The notes: generated from the sequence alone by a model not told the origin. Counted from the stretch's first letter, positions 8,560-18,803 are shown. The stretch: DNA of 64,000 nt from CAVRQM01 sp963838805 (GCA_963838805.1 CAWISK010000010.1:372001-436000); one strand, 5' to 3'. Program-made: numbers and translations.

Positions 8560-8985
8560 CTACGTGGACAGCTCCTCGGACGCGGTCTGTGCCACCTGAT
8601 GCGCCCCACTCAGCCGCGCGCCAGAGGCATAGCCGATCGCCACTGCGCTCAGACAGAGCAGGACGGAGATCGCGATATTGGCAAAGGCCCGCGCCGGGCT
8701 GCCGGCGCGCAGCAGATCGAAGGTTTGCAGGCTGAAGGATGAGAACGTCGTGAAGCCGCCGCAGACCCCCACCATGAAGAACAGCCGGGCCGTCTCCGGC
8801 ACGGGATAGCGACCGTGCCCGACCGTCAGCGCCCCGAACAATCCTATCGCGAACGAACCGGCGATGTTGATGAGGATGGTCCCCATCGGCAGCGTGCGGC
8901 TGATGGGCAGCGCCCATACGGCGATCCAGTAGCGCGCCACGCTGCCAAGCGCGCCGCCGAGGGCGATCCAGATTGTGTCGGCCAT
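8560..8985 (-). CDS. crcB: fluoride efflux channel CrcB/Fluc
   Basis: This is a 141-residue small membrane protein with four hydrophobic segments and the diagnostic GGFTTFSSFS (near residue 74), which contains the fluoride-selectivity residues, plus GTILINIAGSFAIG near 35. CrcB dimers export fluoride across the inner membrane. No fluoride riboswitch is possible in the 27-nt gap upstream; the gene probably shares a transcript with the flippase-like gene. Confidence 0.93.
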   Translation of the reverse strand: MADTIWIALGGALGSVARYWIAVWALPISRTLPMGTILINIAGSFAIGLFGALTVGHGRYPVPETARLFFMVGVCGGFTTFSSFSLQTFDLLRAGSPARAFANIAISVLLCLSAVAIGYASGARLSGAHQVAQTASEELST

Positions 8986-9012
8986 GAGCTGTCCTGCTCC
9001 GGTTCCGCTGCG

Positions 9013-9995
9013 TCAGGCGCGGCGCCAGGGCCACAGGCCCTCGCTGCCCTGCCAGGCCACCAATCCGGACGCACCCACCAGCAATTCGCGCGCGCGCTTG
9101 ACCATCGAGAGGGCGAGCGCCGTGTCGGCGGGCACGCCGAACAGGCCGGAGACCAGGACAAAGCCGGCCTCCTGCACGCCGAGCGCACCCGGCACCGCGA
9201 AACCCGCGCTGCGCGCCGCCATGCCCAGGCTCTCGATGCACAGCACGGCCGCCGCGGAGGGTAGCTGGCCCATCGCCGCCAGCACCAGCGCGGTCTCGCC
9301 CACGCCCAGCAGCCAGGCGATCAGGTGCAGTGCGCAGGCCCGCGCCAACGCCGCGGCGTCGCGCCCGCGCTCGGTGAACATGATGTGCAGCCCGCGCAGG
9401 TCGAGCGACGGCAGGTGCCGCGCCAGCCGCGCCGCCCCGGCCTCGATCAGCCGCAGCAGGCCCAGCCGCTGGGCGGCCACGAAATCCGGCGATGCCCAAG
9501 GCACAGCGCCGCAGTGCCGCCGACCAGCCAGGGCATCAGGCTGCGGTCCGGACTTGCCTCGGCCAGCACGGCGATGCCGGTCAGGGTGAACAGCGCCTGC
9601 GTCGCCGCCTCGGTAGTCAGGTCCAGCACCGTGCCGGCGGCGGCGCGCGCCTGTCCTGTGCCGCGTGCCGCCAGCAGCCTTATGCCGGCCAGGCTGCCGC
9701 CGACCTGTGCGACCGGCAGCATCGAGTTCACCGATTCGCGCACCCAGCGGATGCGCCACCACCCGACATGCCCCGGCGGCGTGCCGCCGCACAGATCGCG
9801 CCAGGCCACGGAGGACAGAAAGAGCTGCCCCGCATGCAGCGCCACGCAGAACGGGATGGTCCAGGCGGCGCGCCAGATCTCGACGCCGATCCCGCGCACG
9901 CCGAGCCAGGTGACGAGAACCACCAGCCCCACGCCGCCCAGGGCCACCAGAATCCGCCGGGTCATCGCCGGCTGATTGCTGTTGCGGGCGGGCAT
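9013..9995 (-). CDS. flippase-like / lysylphosphatidylglycerol synthase TM-region protein (frameshift near 9497)
   Basis: This is an integral membrane protein, about 327 residues after repair, with seven or more hydrophobic segments and the family features RESVNSMLPVAQVGG near residue 90 and GFAVPGALGVQEAGFVL near 265. The fold belongs to the UPF0104/LPG-synthase membrane domain, and HpnL-like proteins associated with hopanoid loci are one subgroup. The frame breaks near 9497, between CLG and the PDFVAAQRLG region. The ATG at 9995 has GAGG about eight bases upstream. It is divergent from cysS. The lipid substrate is not predictable. Confidence 0.7.
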
Positions 9996-10030
9996 TGCGT
10001 TGCCTCGCACTCTGCCCGACAAGCCGGCGG

Positions 10031-11372
10031 ATGCCTCAATTGCGCCTGCACAACAGCCTGACCCGCCGCCGCGAGATCGTCACGCCGGCCGATCCCCTGC
10101 ATGTGCGCATGTATGTCTGCGGCCCGACGGTCTATGACCTGGCCCATCTCGGCAACGCCCGTTCCGTGGTGGTGTTCGACATGCTGGCGCGGCTGTTGCG
10201 TCTGCTGTTTCCGCGCCTGACCTATGTGCGCAACATCACCGACGTCGACGACAAAATCAACGCCCGCAGCCTGGAGACGGGCGAGCCGATCGCCGCCATC
10301 ACGGCGCGCACCACCGCCGACTTCCACGCCGACATGGCGGCCCTGGGCTGCCTGCCACCCGACATCGAGCCGGCCGCGACCGCCCACATCGCCGAGATGG
10401 TGGCCCTGATCGAGCGTCTGATCGACGGCGGCCACGCCTATGTGGCCGAGGGTCACGTGCTGTTCAGCGTCGCGAGCTATGCGCCCTACGGCGCCCTGTC
10501 CGGGCGCAGCCCGGACGAGCTGCTGGCGGGCGCCCGCGTCGATGTGGCGCCGTACAAGCGCGACGCCGGCGATTTCGTGCTGTGGAAGCCTTCGGCCCCG
10601 GAACTGCCGGGCTGGGACAGCAAGTGGGGACGCGGCCGGCCCGGCTGGCACATCGAGTGCAGCGCCATGTCCTGGCGCTATCTGGGCGAGAGCTTCGACA
10701 TTCACGGTGGCGGCCAGGATCTGCTGTTCCCGCACCACGAGAACGAGCGGGCGCAATCCTGCTGCGCCTTCCCCGGCAGCAGCTTCGCGCGGGTCTGGGT
10801 GCATAACGGGATGCTGCTGGCGGGCGGCGAGAAGATGAGCAAGAGCCTGGGCAATTTTCGCACCGTCCGCCACGTGCTGGCGCAGGCGCCGGGCGAGGCG
10901 GTGCGGCTGCTGCTGCTGCGCACCCAGTACCGCGCGACGCTCGATTTCTCCGACGCGGCGCTGGCCGAGGCCAAGGGCGAGCTGGACCGCTGGTACCGGG
11001 CGCTTGCGCGCGTGCCGGGCGACGGCGGGAGCCGTGCCGGATTCGGTGCTGGAACCCCTCTGCGACGACCTCAATACGCCGGGCGCCTTCACCGCGATGC
11101 GCGCCCTGGCCGACGCGGCGATGGCCGGCAACACGGAGGCCGCCGCCGGGCTGCGCGCGGCCGGATCGCTGATCGGCCTGTTGCAGACCGATCCGGCGGA
11201 GTGGTTCCACGGCGGCCAGGATGCGGCGGATATCGAGGCGGCGATCGCCGAGCGGCTGGCCGCGCGCCGCGCCCGCGACTATGCCCGCGCGGACGCGATC
11301 CGCGCCCGGCTGGCCAGCGAGGGCGTGCTGCTGGAGGACGGACCCGGCGGCACCACCTGGCGCCGGCAATAG
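10031..11372 (+). CDS. cysS: cysteinyl-tRNA synthetase (frameshift near 11025)
   Basis: This is a class I aminoacyl-tRNA synthetase that charges tRNA-Cys; it is normally essential and single copy. Visible are the zinc ligand in YVCGPTVYD (Cys at about residue 30), the HIGH-like HLGNAR at 39, WHIECSAMS and FPHHENE supplying the other zinc ligands, and the KMSKS loop EKMSKSLGNF near 272. Near 11025 the sequence GGCGGGAGCC reads correctly as GGCGGAGCC. With one G removed the anticodon-binding helical domain continues (VPDSVLEPLCDDLNTPGAF) to RRQ-stop at 11372. The first in-frame ATG giving the canonical N-terminus is 10031. Confidence 0.93.
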
Positions 11373-11375
11373 GCC

Positions 11376-12159
11376 ATGACCGGCCGCGACGGCGGGGCCA
11401 AGCTGGAGCCGCTGGGCAACAGCCCGGTCGTGATCCTGGTGCGCCCGCAACTGGCGGACAATATCGGCGCGGTGGCGCGGGCGATGGCCAATGGCGGGCT
11501 GTTTCACCTGCGCCTTGTGGCGCCCGCGCGACGGCTGGCCGCAGGAACACGCCTGGCGCACCGCCTCCGGCGCCGACCGCATCCTCGACGCGCTGACCCT
11601 GCATGACAGCGTGGCCGATGCGGTGGGCGACCTGCACCATGTCTTCGCCACCTGCCCGCGCCCGCGCCATGTCATCAAGCCGGTGCTGACCGCGCGCGGC
11701 GCCGCCGCCGAGCTGCGTGCCATCTGCGCCCGCCCCGCCCTGCGCGCCGGCATCCTGTTCGGGCCGGAGCGCGCCGGCCTGGATAACGACGACATGGCCT
11801 GTGCCGACGCGCTGGTGCGCTTCCCGCTCAATCCCGCCTTCATGAGCCTCAATCTGGCGCAGGCGGTCATGGTCATGGCGTACGAGTGGTGGACCGAGGC
11901 CGAGCCGACGCCCCCGCGCGCGTTGGTTACCCACGAGACGCGGGTGGCGACCAAGCGGGAGCTGGAGAACTTCCTGCGACATCTGGTGGCGGAACTGGAT
12001 GCGTGCGGCTTCCTCGACAACCTGCCGAAGCGGCCGGGGATGGTGCGCAACCTGCGTCACTTTCTCTTGCGCGGCGAGGCGACCGAGCAGGAGCTGCGCA
12101 CGCTGCATGGCGTCGTGACGGAACTGGCGCGGGGACGCGGGCAGCGGGGGCGGCCGTAA
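11376..12159 (+). CDS. trmJ: tRNA/rRNA 2'-O-methyltransferase TrmJ-like, SpoU/SPOUT family (frameshift near 11527)
   Basis: This is an AdoMet-dependent ribose methyltransferase, probably acting on tRNA position 32. The SPOUT motifs are VRPQLADNIGAVARAMANGG (residues 22-41), ILFGPERAGLDNDD and FMSLNLAQAVMVMAYE, the last two forming the AdoMet-binding trefoil knot. One extra C near 11527 breaks the frame between LRLVAP and RDGWPQEHAWRTASGA. It starts 3 nt after the cysS stop and is clearly co-transcribed with it. The C-terminal helices after the knot match the TrmJ length. Confidence 0.86.
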
Positions 12160-12204
12160 CGCCGCGGGGTTCCCAGCGCGCCCTCGCCCCGGCATCCTGG
12201 GGAC

Positions 12205-13606
12205 ATGACCCAGACCGACCCCGCCCTGATGCCTGCCGAGGATTTGCTGGCGCTGTACGCGAGAGGCACACTGAGCCCGCTCGAGGCGTTGCAGGCGATC
12301 ACCGAACGCATCGCCCGGCTGAACCCAAGGCTCAACGCTTTTGCGGTGATGAACCCACGGGCGCTGGAGGCGGCCGGCGAGAGTGCGGCGCGCTGGCGGG
12401 CCGGGCGGCCGCTGGGCGAGCTGGATGGCGTGCCGGTCACCGTCAAGGATCTGGTGGACGTGGCGGGACTGCCCACACGGCGCGGCAGCCGGCTGACCGA
12501 TGCGGCAGCCGTCGCCGAGGACGCGCCGCTCGTCACCGGGCTGCGCGCGGCGGGTGCCGTGATCGTCGGCAAGACCACCACCACGGAATATGGCTGGAAA
12601 AGCCCCGGCGACTGCCCGCTACACGGCATCACGCGCAATCCCTGGAACACCGACATGACGCCGGGCGGCTCCTCCGCCGGCGCGGGTGCGGCGGCGGCGG
12701 CCTGTTTCGGGCCGCTGCATGTGGGCACCGACGCGGGCGGCTCGATCCGCATCCCCGCCGCATGGTGCGGCGTGGTGGGGCTGAAGCCCAGTTTCGGCCG
12801 GGTGCCGCAATGGCCGCTCGGCGCTTTCGCGCCAGTGGCGGTGGCGGGGCCGATCACCCGCACCGTGCGCGATGCCGCCCTGATGCTGGGGGCGATGGCG
12901 CGCTTCGACCTGCGCGATCCGAACTGCCTGCCCGACGACCCGCGCGACTGGCGGGCCGGCATCGAGGACGGGGTGGCCGGCCTGCGCGTGGCCGTGATGC
13001 GCAATCCGGGCTTCGAGGCGCCGATCGACTGGGAAGGCATCGCGGCCGTCGAGGAGGCCGCCGGGCTGCTGACCGAAGTCGGGTGCCGAGGTCGAGGAGG
13101 CCGATCCCGGCCTGCCCGACATCCGCAGCATCTTCGGCCGCATCTGGGGCGTGGCGCTCGGCCGCCTGGTCGATCTCGTGCCCGAGACGCGGCGGCACAT
13201 GCTCGATCCCGGCTTGCTGGAGGTGGCTGCCGCCACGCGCGGCGCGCTCGCCGCCGACATGCTCGATGCGGAGGCGCTGCGCATCGCGGCAGCCCATGCG
13301 ATGGCCCTGCTGCATCGGCGCTACGATCTGGTGCTGTGCCCGGCTGTGCCGCAGGGACCGCTGGCCGCCGAGGCGCCGACCGCCGATCCGGTGACGGCGC
13401 TGTGGTCGAACTGGGCGCCGTGGACCTTCCTGTTCAATCTGAGCCGGCAGCCCGCGATCAGCGTGCCGATGGGCTTCGCCGCCTCCGGCCTGCCGCGCGC
13501 GGTGCAGCTCGCGGCACCGCTCTATCGCGACGACCTGGTGTTGCGTGCGGCGCGCGCGCTGGAGCTGGCCCAGCCCTTCGCCATTCCGGAACTGTCGGGC
13601 GGCTAA
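12205..13606 (+). CDS. amidase, amidase-signature family (frameshift near 13082)
   Basis: This is an amide hydrolase with the Ser-cisSer-Lys triad: the lysine in VTVKDLVDVAG near residue 80, the glycine/serine loop TPGGSSAGAGAAAA near 154 and the nucleophile block GTDAGGSIRIPA near 175. It is about 467 residues after removing one G near 13082 (LTEVGAEVEEADPGLP). It is not an assured GatA, since neither gatB nor gatC is adjacent. Generic amidase or AtzF/nicotinamidase-like roles remain possible. The stop overlaps the convergent MFS gene by 4 nt. Confidence 0.85.
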
Positions 13607-14847
13607 ACTCCGGCCGGTCGATCCTCGGAGCCGAGCGCGTCGTGTGCAAGGGGCGCCGCCTGCGGCGTCAGGATGTCGAACGGCCGGTTCAGGTGAGGCG
13701 GCTCGGTGCTGGTCCGGCTCGCGCGCGCGGCGACGAACGCCAGCACGACCGCCGCGACCGCCATGAGGTAGAGCACGCCGTCGATGCCGAACCGCGCCAT
13801 GACGCTGGTGCCGGCAAGCGGTCCGACCACGGAGCCAAGCCCGCTCCACAGAATGAGCCGGCCGCTGACCGCCACGACCCGATCCGACGGCATGCGGTCA
13901 TGCGCGTGGGCAACGCAGACCGGGTAGAGGGTCGACATGAAGCCGCCGAGCAGGGCGGCTGCGGGAAGCACCGCCGGCAACGTGTGCGGCAGGAGGACGA
14001 GTGCCGTGGCCGTGGCCGCGAGGGCGATGCCGAGCGCCGCCAGCACGATGCGCCGATCGAAGCGATCCGAGAGCCTGCCGACCGGAACCTGAAACGCGAG
14101 CCCGCCCAGCACGGCCACGAGCATGGCGAGCGCGATCGTTGTGCGCTCGATCCCCTCATCCTGCATCCATGCCGGAACGAGGGCGTAGAACGTGCTGGCA
14201 ATGAGGCCGCTCAGCGTGCTGCCGACGACCGCGACGGGAGCCGCGCCCCAGAGCAGGCCGCGCGGCAGTGGCGCGGCGATGGTGGCCTGGGGTGGCTCGG
14301 CCCGGGTCGTGCTCACCATGACCAGTGCGGCGGCGAACAGGGCGACGATCACGTTGAAGGGCGCGGCGGACTCGATCCCGATGCGGCCGATCAGCAACTG
14401 CCCGAGCGCCAGCGCCAGGAACGTGCCGACCATGTAGAGCGAGAAAATCCGCCCGCGCTCGTCCGGGGCGGCCTTGGCATTGAGCCAGCTCTCGGTCGTG
14501 ACGAACAGCCCGGCGCAGCCAAATCCGATGAGTACACGCAGAACCAGCCAGGACCAGGGCGAGACCAGCAGCGGCATGACCGCGGTCGCCGCGACCGCCA
14601 GGCCGGCGAAGGCGGCATAGGCGCGGATGTGTCCGATCCGGCCGATGATCGGTCCGCTCCGCAACGCGGCCAGCGTGAAGCCGACGAAATAGGCGCTGAG
14701 CACGAGACCGGCCAGGGTGGCATCGAATCGCTCCATCGCCACGCGCAAGGAGATGAAGGTGTTGAAAAAGCCATTGGCGAACTGGACCACGCTCGTCGCG
14801 ACGATGAGCGTGCCGATTTGCGTGCGCTTGGACCCGGTTGGCCGCAT
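13603..14847 (-). CDS. MFS transporter, YcaD-like
   Basis: This is a 414-residue major-facilitator carrier with twelve hydrophobic segments. The conserved TTESWLN near residue 118 and the N-terminal SVVQFANGFFNTFISLR place it in the YcaD group. The loop-2/3 type motif GRLSDRFDRR sits in the second half near residue 260. The substrate is unknown. There is a clean ATG at 14847. It is convergent with the amidase. Confidence 0.87.
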   Translation of the reverse strand: MRPTGSKRTQIGTLIVATSVVQFANGFFNTFISLRVAMERFDATLAGLVLSAYFVGFTLAALRSGPIIGRIGHIRAYAAFAGLAVAATAVMPLLVSPWSWLVLRVLIGFGCAGLFVTTESWLNAKAAPDERGRIFSLYMVGTFLALALGQLLIGRIGIESAAPFNVIVALFAAALVMVSTTRAEPPQATIAAPLPRGLLWGAAPVAVVGSTLSGLIASTFYALVPAWMQDEGIERTTIALAMLVAVLGGLAFQVPVGRLSDRFDRRIVLAALGIALAATATALVLLPHTLPAVLPAAALLGGFMSTLYPVCVAHAHDRMPSDRVVAVSGRLILWSGLGSVVGPLAGTSVMARFGIDGVLYLMAVAAVVLAFVAARASRTSTEPPHLNRPFDILTPQAAPLAHDALGSEDRPAGV

Positions 14848-14883
14848 CCGATTCTCCTGTTCGCAGCCGGTCGGGTTTGCACC

Positions 14884-15132
14884 CTAGCTGGGGGCGCCAC
14901 CGTCCTGCACGAGGCCGAACCACTGGGCCTCGGTGCCGTCCTCTGCGGCCTCCTGCATTGCCAGATGCACGAAGGCGCGGCCCGGCGCGGCACCATGCCA
15001 GTGCATCTCGCCCGGCGCGATCCAGACGTCATCGTCGATCAACACGCTGCCGTTGACCCCTGCTTCGCCGTCAATCTGGACCCCGCGCCCCGCACGATGC
15101 CATACCTTCGCCCATGTATCTCCGTCCCGCCT
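14884..15132 (-). pseudogene. truncated cupin-domain protein (3' remnant)
   Basis: The minus strand encodes an open stretch with the C-terminal half of a small cupin: VLIDDDVWIAPGEMHWHGAA followed by HLAMQEAAEDGTEAQWFGLV and a stop at 14884. This matches the second cupin motif of carboxymuconolactone-decarboxylase-associated cupins (PGE.HWHGA). Upstream the frame closes with a TGA at about 15133 and there is no usable start, so the metal-binding first motif is missing. The lost 5' half would overlap the paiB-like gene on the other strand. I read it as a gene remnant; an indel hiding a longer gene is less likely because the opposite strand is coding. Confidence 0.5.
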
Positions 15133-15714
15133 TCACCGAGACAGACCCCGCCCGCATCGCCGGGCTGATCGAGGCCAATCCGTTCGGCATCCTGGTCACG
15201 CACGGGCCGGCCGGAATGGATGCTTCGCACATTCCCTTCGTGCTGCACTCGGCCGATCCGCTGGTGCTGGACGGGCATCTGGGCGCGCCGAACCGGCAAT
15301 GCGCGCAGATCGCCAGCGGTGCCGAGGCGATGGCGATCTTCTCCGGGCCGCATGCCTACATCTCGCCGAGCTGGTACCGAGACAGGTCCGGAGGTGCCGA
15401 CCTGGGATTACTGCGCTGTCCACGTGCATGGCCGTCTGGTGCCGGTCACGGCCGAGGCGGAGATGGTGGCCATGCTGGATGCGCTGGCGGCCGCCGATCC
15501 GGGCGGCTTCACCTTCGGCTCGGCCCTGCCCTACGCGCGCAAGCTGCTGGCGGTCATCCGCGCCTTCCGACTGCGCGCCGAGCGGATCGAGGCGCAATGG
15601 AAGATGAGCCAGAACCGCAGCCGGGCCGACCGGCTGGGGGTGGTCGCAGCGCTGCGCGGCGAAGGCCGCAGCGAGGTTGCCGATCTGGTGGAGGCGACGC
15701 TGAAGCCGAAATAG
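15114..15714 (+). CDS. FMN-binding negative transcriptional regulator, PaiB family (frameshift near 15378)
   Basis: This is a PaiB-type flavin-binding split-barrel protein of about 200 residues. Family features are MYLRPAFTETDPARIAGLI at the N-terminus, FGILVTHG near 24, FSGPHAYISPSWY near 75 and EVPTWDYCAVHVHG directly after, ending in KMSQNRSRADR near 165. The extra C near 15378 breaks SWY from TGPEVPTW. PaiB homologues repress sporulation/protease genes in Bacillus, but their role in proteobacteria is unclear. Confidence 0.82.
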
Positions 15715-15721
15715 GCGGGTC

Positions 15722-16774
15722 CTACCAGACCCGGCCTTCGTGGCGGCCGAAGCGGTGGTAGTGGTCATAGGGATGGGCGCGGACCTCGAACAGGTCGAGG
15801 TTGCGCAGCAGGTAGGCCGCGGCATCGAAGCCGGGCGGCATTGCGGCGCGCTGCTCTGGCGTCACGTCCAGATCGCGCAGATACGCGGCGATATCCGCGC
15901 GCGCGGTCCGGCTCGCGACAAGCTGGTGCGGCTTGTCGAGCATGTACTGGCCCTGCCCCACGTCGATCCGCTGCGCCGGATCGGGGAAGTCGAGCGCCGT
16001 CCAGTAATGGGTCACGAGAGAGGCGCGGGTCGCGCCCATGTCGCGGATCGGGCTGCCGCCGTGCAGCAACTGGGCGTGCCAGATGAGCACGTCGCCCGGC
16101 TGCGGCAGAAACCGGGTCTCGCGCAATCCGAACTCGCGGATGATGCGGTCGATATGCGCGCGGGCCTGGGGCATTTCCGCGTCGATGGCCTGCAGGCCGC
16201 CGCTCGAAAACCGGAACGGCTCGATCCGGTGCGAGCGCGGGTAGTAGAATAGCGGGCCGTTGCTGTCCGTTACCGGATCGATGGCGATCCAGGTTGCGGC
16301 CATCTTGTTGGGCGTCTTGGACGGCATGTAGAACGTGTCGAAATGCGCGTTCTGCGTGCTGCCGCGCTCGAACAGCAGGGTGTTGCAGACGATCGGAGGG
16401 GACTGCAGGAGCTGGCCGAGTGCCGCCACCAGCCTGCGGTCCACCGCGAAGCGCTGCACCAGCCTGTCCACCAGATGCAGATCGTTGAGCTTATAGACCT
16501 GCCGCCGCGTCTCCTCGTCCGCGTCGCGGAAATAGGCGCGGCGGTTGCGGCGGATCCCGTCGTCTTCGACATGGCCATCAATGGTGACCAGCCCGGCCTC
16601 GTGGCGCCGGCTCCAGAGCGTGTCGACATGCGCCTTGAGCTCTGCCACCTCGGACGGCTCGAAGAATCCGGGCAGGATCAGATAGCCCTCGTCCTCGAAA
16701 AACCGGGTCTGCTCCCTGTCCAGGAACCGCGCCTCGGCGGTGTCATTCGGCCGGAGATCAGCGGCGAGGGTCAT
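15722..16774 (-). CDS. phytanoyl-CoA dioxygenase family protein
   Basis: This is a 350-residue Fe(II)/2-oxoglutarate-dependent dioxygenase of the PhyH family. The metal site is seen as HFDTF (HxD, near residue 151) and the distal histidine in WHAQLLHGGSP near 235. The 2-oxoglutarate arginine is probably in ATRASLVTHYW. The N-terminal FFEDEGYLILPGFFEPSEV is the usual PhyH opening. The start at 16774 is the first ATG giving this opening; the frame stays open upstream through rpsU by chance. The substrate is unknown. Confidence 0.84.
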   Translation of the reverse strand: MTLAADLRPNDTAEARFLDREQTRFFEDEGYLILPGFFEPSEVAELKAHVDTLWSRRHEAGLVTIDGHVEDDGIRRNRRAYFRDADEETRRQVYKLNDLHLVDRLVQRFAVDRRLVAALGQLLQSPPIVCNTLLFERGSTQNAHFDTFYMPSKTPNKMAATWIAIDPVTDSNGPLFYYPRSHRIEPFRFSSGGLQAIDAEMPQARAHIDRIIREFGLRETRFLPQPGDVLIWHAQLLHGGSPIRDMGATRASLVTHYWTALDFPDPAQRIDVGQGQYMLDKPHQLVASRTARADIAAYLRDLDVTPEQRAAMPPGFDAAAYLLRNLDLFEVRAHPYDHYHRFGRHEGRVW

Positions 16775-16806
16775 GCCAGGATCGTCCGGACAGGGCGGGG
16801 GAGCCG

Positions 16807-17010
16807 TCAGAAGCCTTCGCGTTCCAGCCGCTTGCGCTCCATCTTGCGGGCGCGGCGGACGGCCTCGGCGGCCTCGCGGGCGCGGCGCTCGGACGGCTTC
16901 TCGAAATGCCGGCGCAGCTTCATCTCGCGGAAGATGCCTTCGCGCTGCATCTTCTTCTTCAGCGCCTTCAGCGCCTGATCGACGTTGTTGTCGCGAACCA
17001 CTACCTGCAC
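16807..17010 (-). CDS. rpsU: 30S ribosomal protein S21
   Basis: This is a 67-residue basic protein beginning MQVVVRDNNVDQALKALKKK, the S21 signature, with the C-terminal RKMERKRLEREGF tail typical of alphaproteobacteria. It binds the 30S platform and helps mRNA initiation. The start is a GTG at 17010 with a strong GAGGAGAAGG ribosome-binding site upstream. A promoter-like pair lies at 17100-17128. Confidence 0.96.
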   Translation of the reverse strand: MQVVVRDNNVDQALKALKKKMQREGIFREMKLRRHFEKPSERRAREAAEAVRRARKMERKRLEREGF

Positions 17011-17099
17011 TTAGCTGCCTTCTCCTCTCATCGGCGGCGCCCCGCCGATCGGGGCACACCAGAACGGTCCGCAGCGGGACCCCCCGCGCGAACCGGGCG

Positions 17100-17128
17100 C
17101 ACATAGCACGCGCCTGCCGTCCCGCCAA
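17100..17128 (-). promoter_or_regulatory. predicted sigma-70-type promoter of rpsU
   Basis: On the minus strand TTGGCG (17128-17123) and TATGTG (17105-17100) are separated by exactly 17 bases, about 90 nt upstream of the rpsU GTG. The spacing and sequence fit housekeeping promoters of alphaproteobacteria. This is inference from the pattern only. Confidence 0.5.
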
Positions 17129-17199
17129 AGTCTTTCGTGGCGTGTTCACCGGAGCGCGCATCCTGCACACTCGCAGGCTGCAAGTATTCGGGAGCCGGC

Positions 17200-17734
17200 A
17201 TGGCCATCCTCAAGATCGCCCGCATGGGCCACCCCGTCCTGTGGCGCAAGGCCGAGGCGGTGGCCGATCCCTACGCGCCCGAGCTGCGGCGGCTGATCGC
17301 CGACATGATGGACACCGTGCTGGACGCGAACGGCGCCGGGCCTCGCGGCGCCGCAGGTGCATGTGCCCCTGCGCCTGTTCGTCTTTCGCGTGGGCGCCGC
17401 GCGGGCGACGGAAGCAGACGAGGACGGCGAAATGCCGCTCCAGGCGGTTCTCAATCCGGTGGTCGAGCCGCTCGATGACGAAATGGCACTGGGTTGGGAG
17501 GGCTGCCTGTCCATCCCCGGCCTCAAGGCGGTGGTGCCGCGGCCGGCGCGCATCCGCTACACCGGGCTGGACGCCGAGGGCCAGGCGATCGAGCGCACCG
17601 CGTCAGGCTTCCACGCCCGCGTGGTGCAGCACGAGACCGACCATCTGGACGGCATCCTGTACCCGATGCGGCTGACCGATTTCACGCGCTTCGGCTTCGT
17701 CGAGGAGATCGACCGGGCGCTGCCCCAGCTTTGA
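17200..17734 (+). CDS. def: peptide deformylase (frameshift near 17338)
   Basis: This is a metallo-enzyme removing the N-formyl group from nascent proteins, about 178 residues when repaired. Motif 1 GAGLAAPQVH is recovered by deleting one G near 17338. Motif 2 is GWEGCLSIPG (metal cysteine) and motif 3 HETDHLDG (two metal histidines and the catalytic Glu). The ATG at 17200 has GGGAG six bases upstream. Its neighbour across a divergent gap is rpsU, so this end of the window groups translation functions. Confidence 0.9.
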
Positions 17735-17779
17735 CGGCTGTCGCATGGCTGCCAGCAGCGCGCGGCGGTTGCGCGTGCC

Positions 17780-18700
17780 ATGCCACGCGCCGAGCCTGCC
17801 TGCATGAGCTCGACGCTCGCCTCCGCATCGCTGCCCCGCTCGCATGTCTCGGGCCTCGCCTGGGGTGCCTTGGGCATCCTGGCCTTCTCTGTCTCGCTGC
17901 CGGCGACGCGGCTGGCGGTGGTGGGCGGCCTCGATCCCTGGTTCATCGGCATGGGTCGGGCGGTCGTGGCCGGAATGCTGGCGGCGGCGACCCTGGCCGC
18001 GTCCGGCACGCTCTGGCCGCCGCGCGCGCTGCTGGGGCGGCTGGCGCTCGTGGCGCTGGGGGTGGTGCTGGGGTTCCCGCTGCTGACGGCGATCGCACTC
18101 GCGCATGTGCCGGCGGCGCATGGTGTCGTCGTCGTAGGGCTGCTGCCGGGCGCGACCGCCGTGATGGCGGTTCTGCGCGCGGGCGAGCGCCCCTCTCCCC
18201 TGTTCTGGCTGGCGGCCCTGGTCGGGCTGGTGCTGGTCGTGGGCTTCGCGTTCGCGCAGGGCGGCGGCCGGCTCGGGCCGGCCGATGTGCTGCTGCTGGC
18301 CGCGGTCGGGCTGTGCGCGCTGGGCTATGCCGAGGGTGCCGTGCTGGCGCGCAGCCAGGGCGGCGTGCGGGTGATCTGCTGGGCGCTGCTTCTGGCGCTG
18401 CCGCTGACCACGGCGCTGACCCTGCTGCACACCGATCCGGTGCAGTTGGCGCGGGCCAGCGCCGCCGCCTGGGCGGGCTTCGCCTATCTTTCGGCGATCA
18501 GCATGTTCGCCGGCTTCTTCGCCTGGTATCGCGGGCTGGCGCTGGGCGGTGTCGCACGGGTGGGGCAGGTCCAGCTCATGCAGCCGCTGCTGTCGCTGCT
18601 CTGGGCCGGCCTGCTGCTGGGCGAACGGGTGACGGTCCTGATGCTGCTGACCTGTCTGGGCGTGCTGACCTGCGTGGTCGCGACGCAACGGGCGCGCTGA
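17780..18700 (+). CDS. EamA/DMT-family transporter
   Basis: This is a drug/metabolite-type carrier, 306 residues, with ten predicted membrane segments in two EamA repeats (AHVPAAHGVVVVGLLPGATA near residue 112; VARVGQVQLMQPLLSLLWAG near 256). Starts at 17780 and 17804 are both possible; neither has a clear ribosome-binding site. The substrate is unknown. A strong intrinsic terminator follows at 18804. Confidence 0.83.
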   Translation: MPRAEPACMSSTLASASLPRSHVSGLAWGALGILAFSVSLPATRLAVVGGLDPWFIGMGRAVVAGMLAAATLAASGTLWPPRALLGRLALVALGVVLGFPLLTAIALAHVPAAHGVVVVGLLPGATAVMAVLRAGERPSPLFWLAALVGLVLVVGFAFAQGGGRLGPADVLLLAAVGLCALGYAEGAVLARSQGGVRVICWALLLALPLTTALTLLHTDPVQLARASAAAWAGFAYLSAISMFAGFFAWYRGLALGGVARVGQVQLMQPLLSLLWAGLLLGERVTVLMLLTCLGVLTCVVATQRAR

Positions 18701-18803
18701 CACGAGCGCGTCAACGCCCGACCTGCCCTTGCAACTGCATCGTTCCGGCGCACGTTGAGCAGCGCATCCGGGGCGACCCCTACGCAACCGGAGCCGAACA
18801 ATT

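Noticed and set aside
8986..9012. Fluoride riboswitch before crcB
   Set aside because: Only 27 nt separate crcB from the upstream gene, too short for the crcB RNA motif, and its conserved bases are not seen.
7631..9499. A 622-codon frame joining an Arg/Ala-rich stretch to the SDR
   Set aside because: The upstream half is antisense/out-of-frame relative to crcB and the flippase gene. A strong ribosome-binding site marks the SDR start at 8485.
12205..13606. Calling the amidase gatA
   Set aside because: The signature is shared by many amidases, and neither gatC nor gatB is adjacent; the motifs alone do not separate them.
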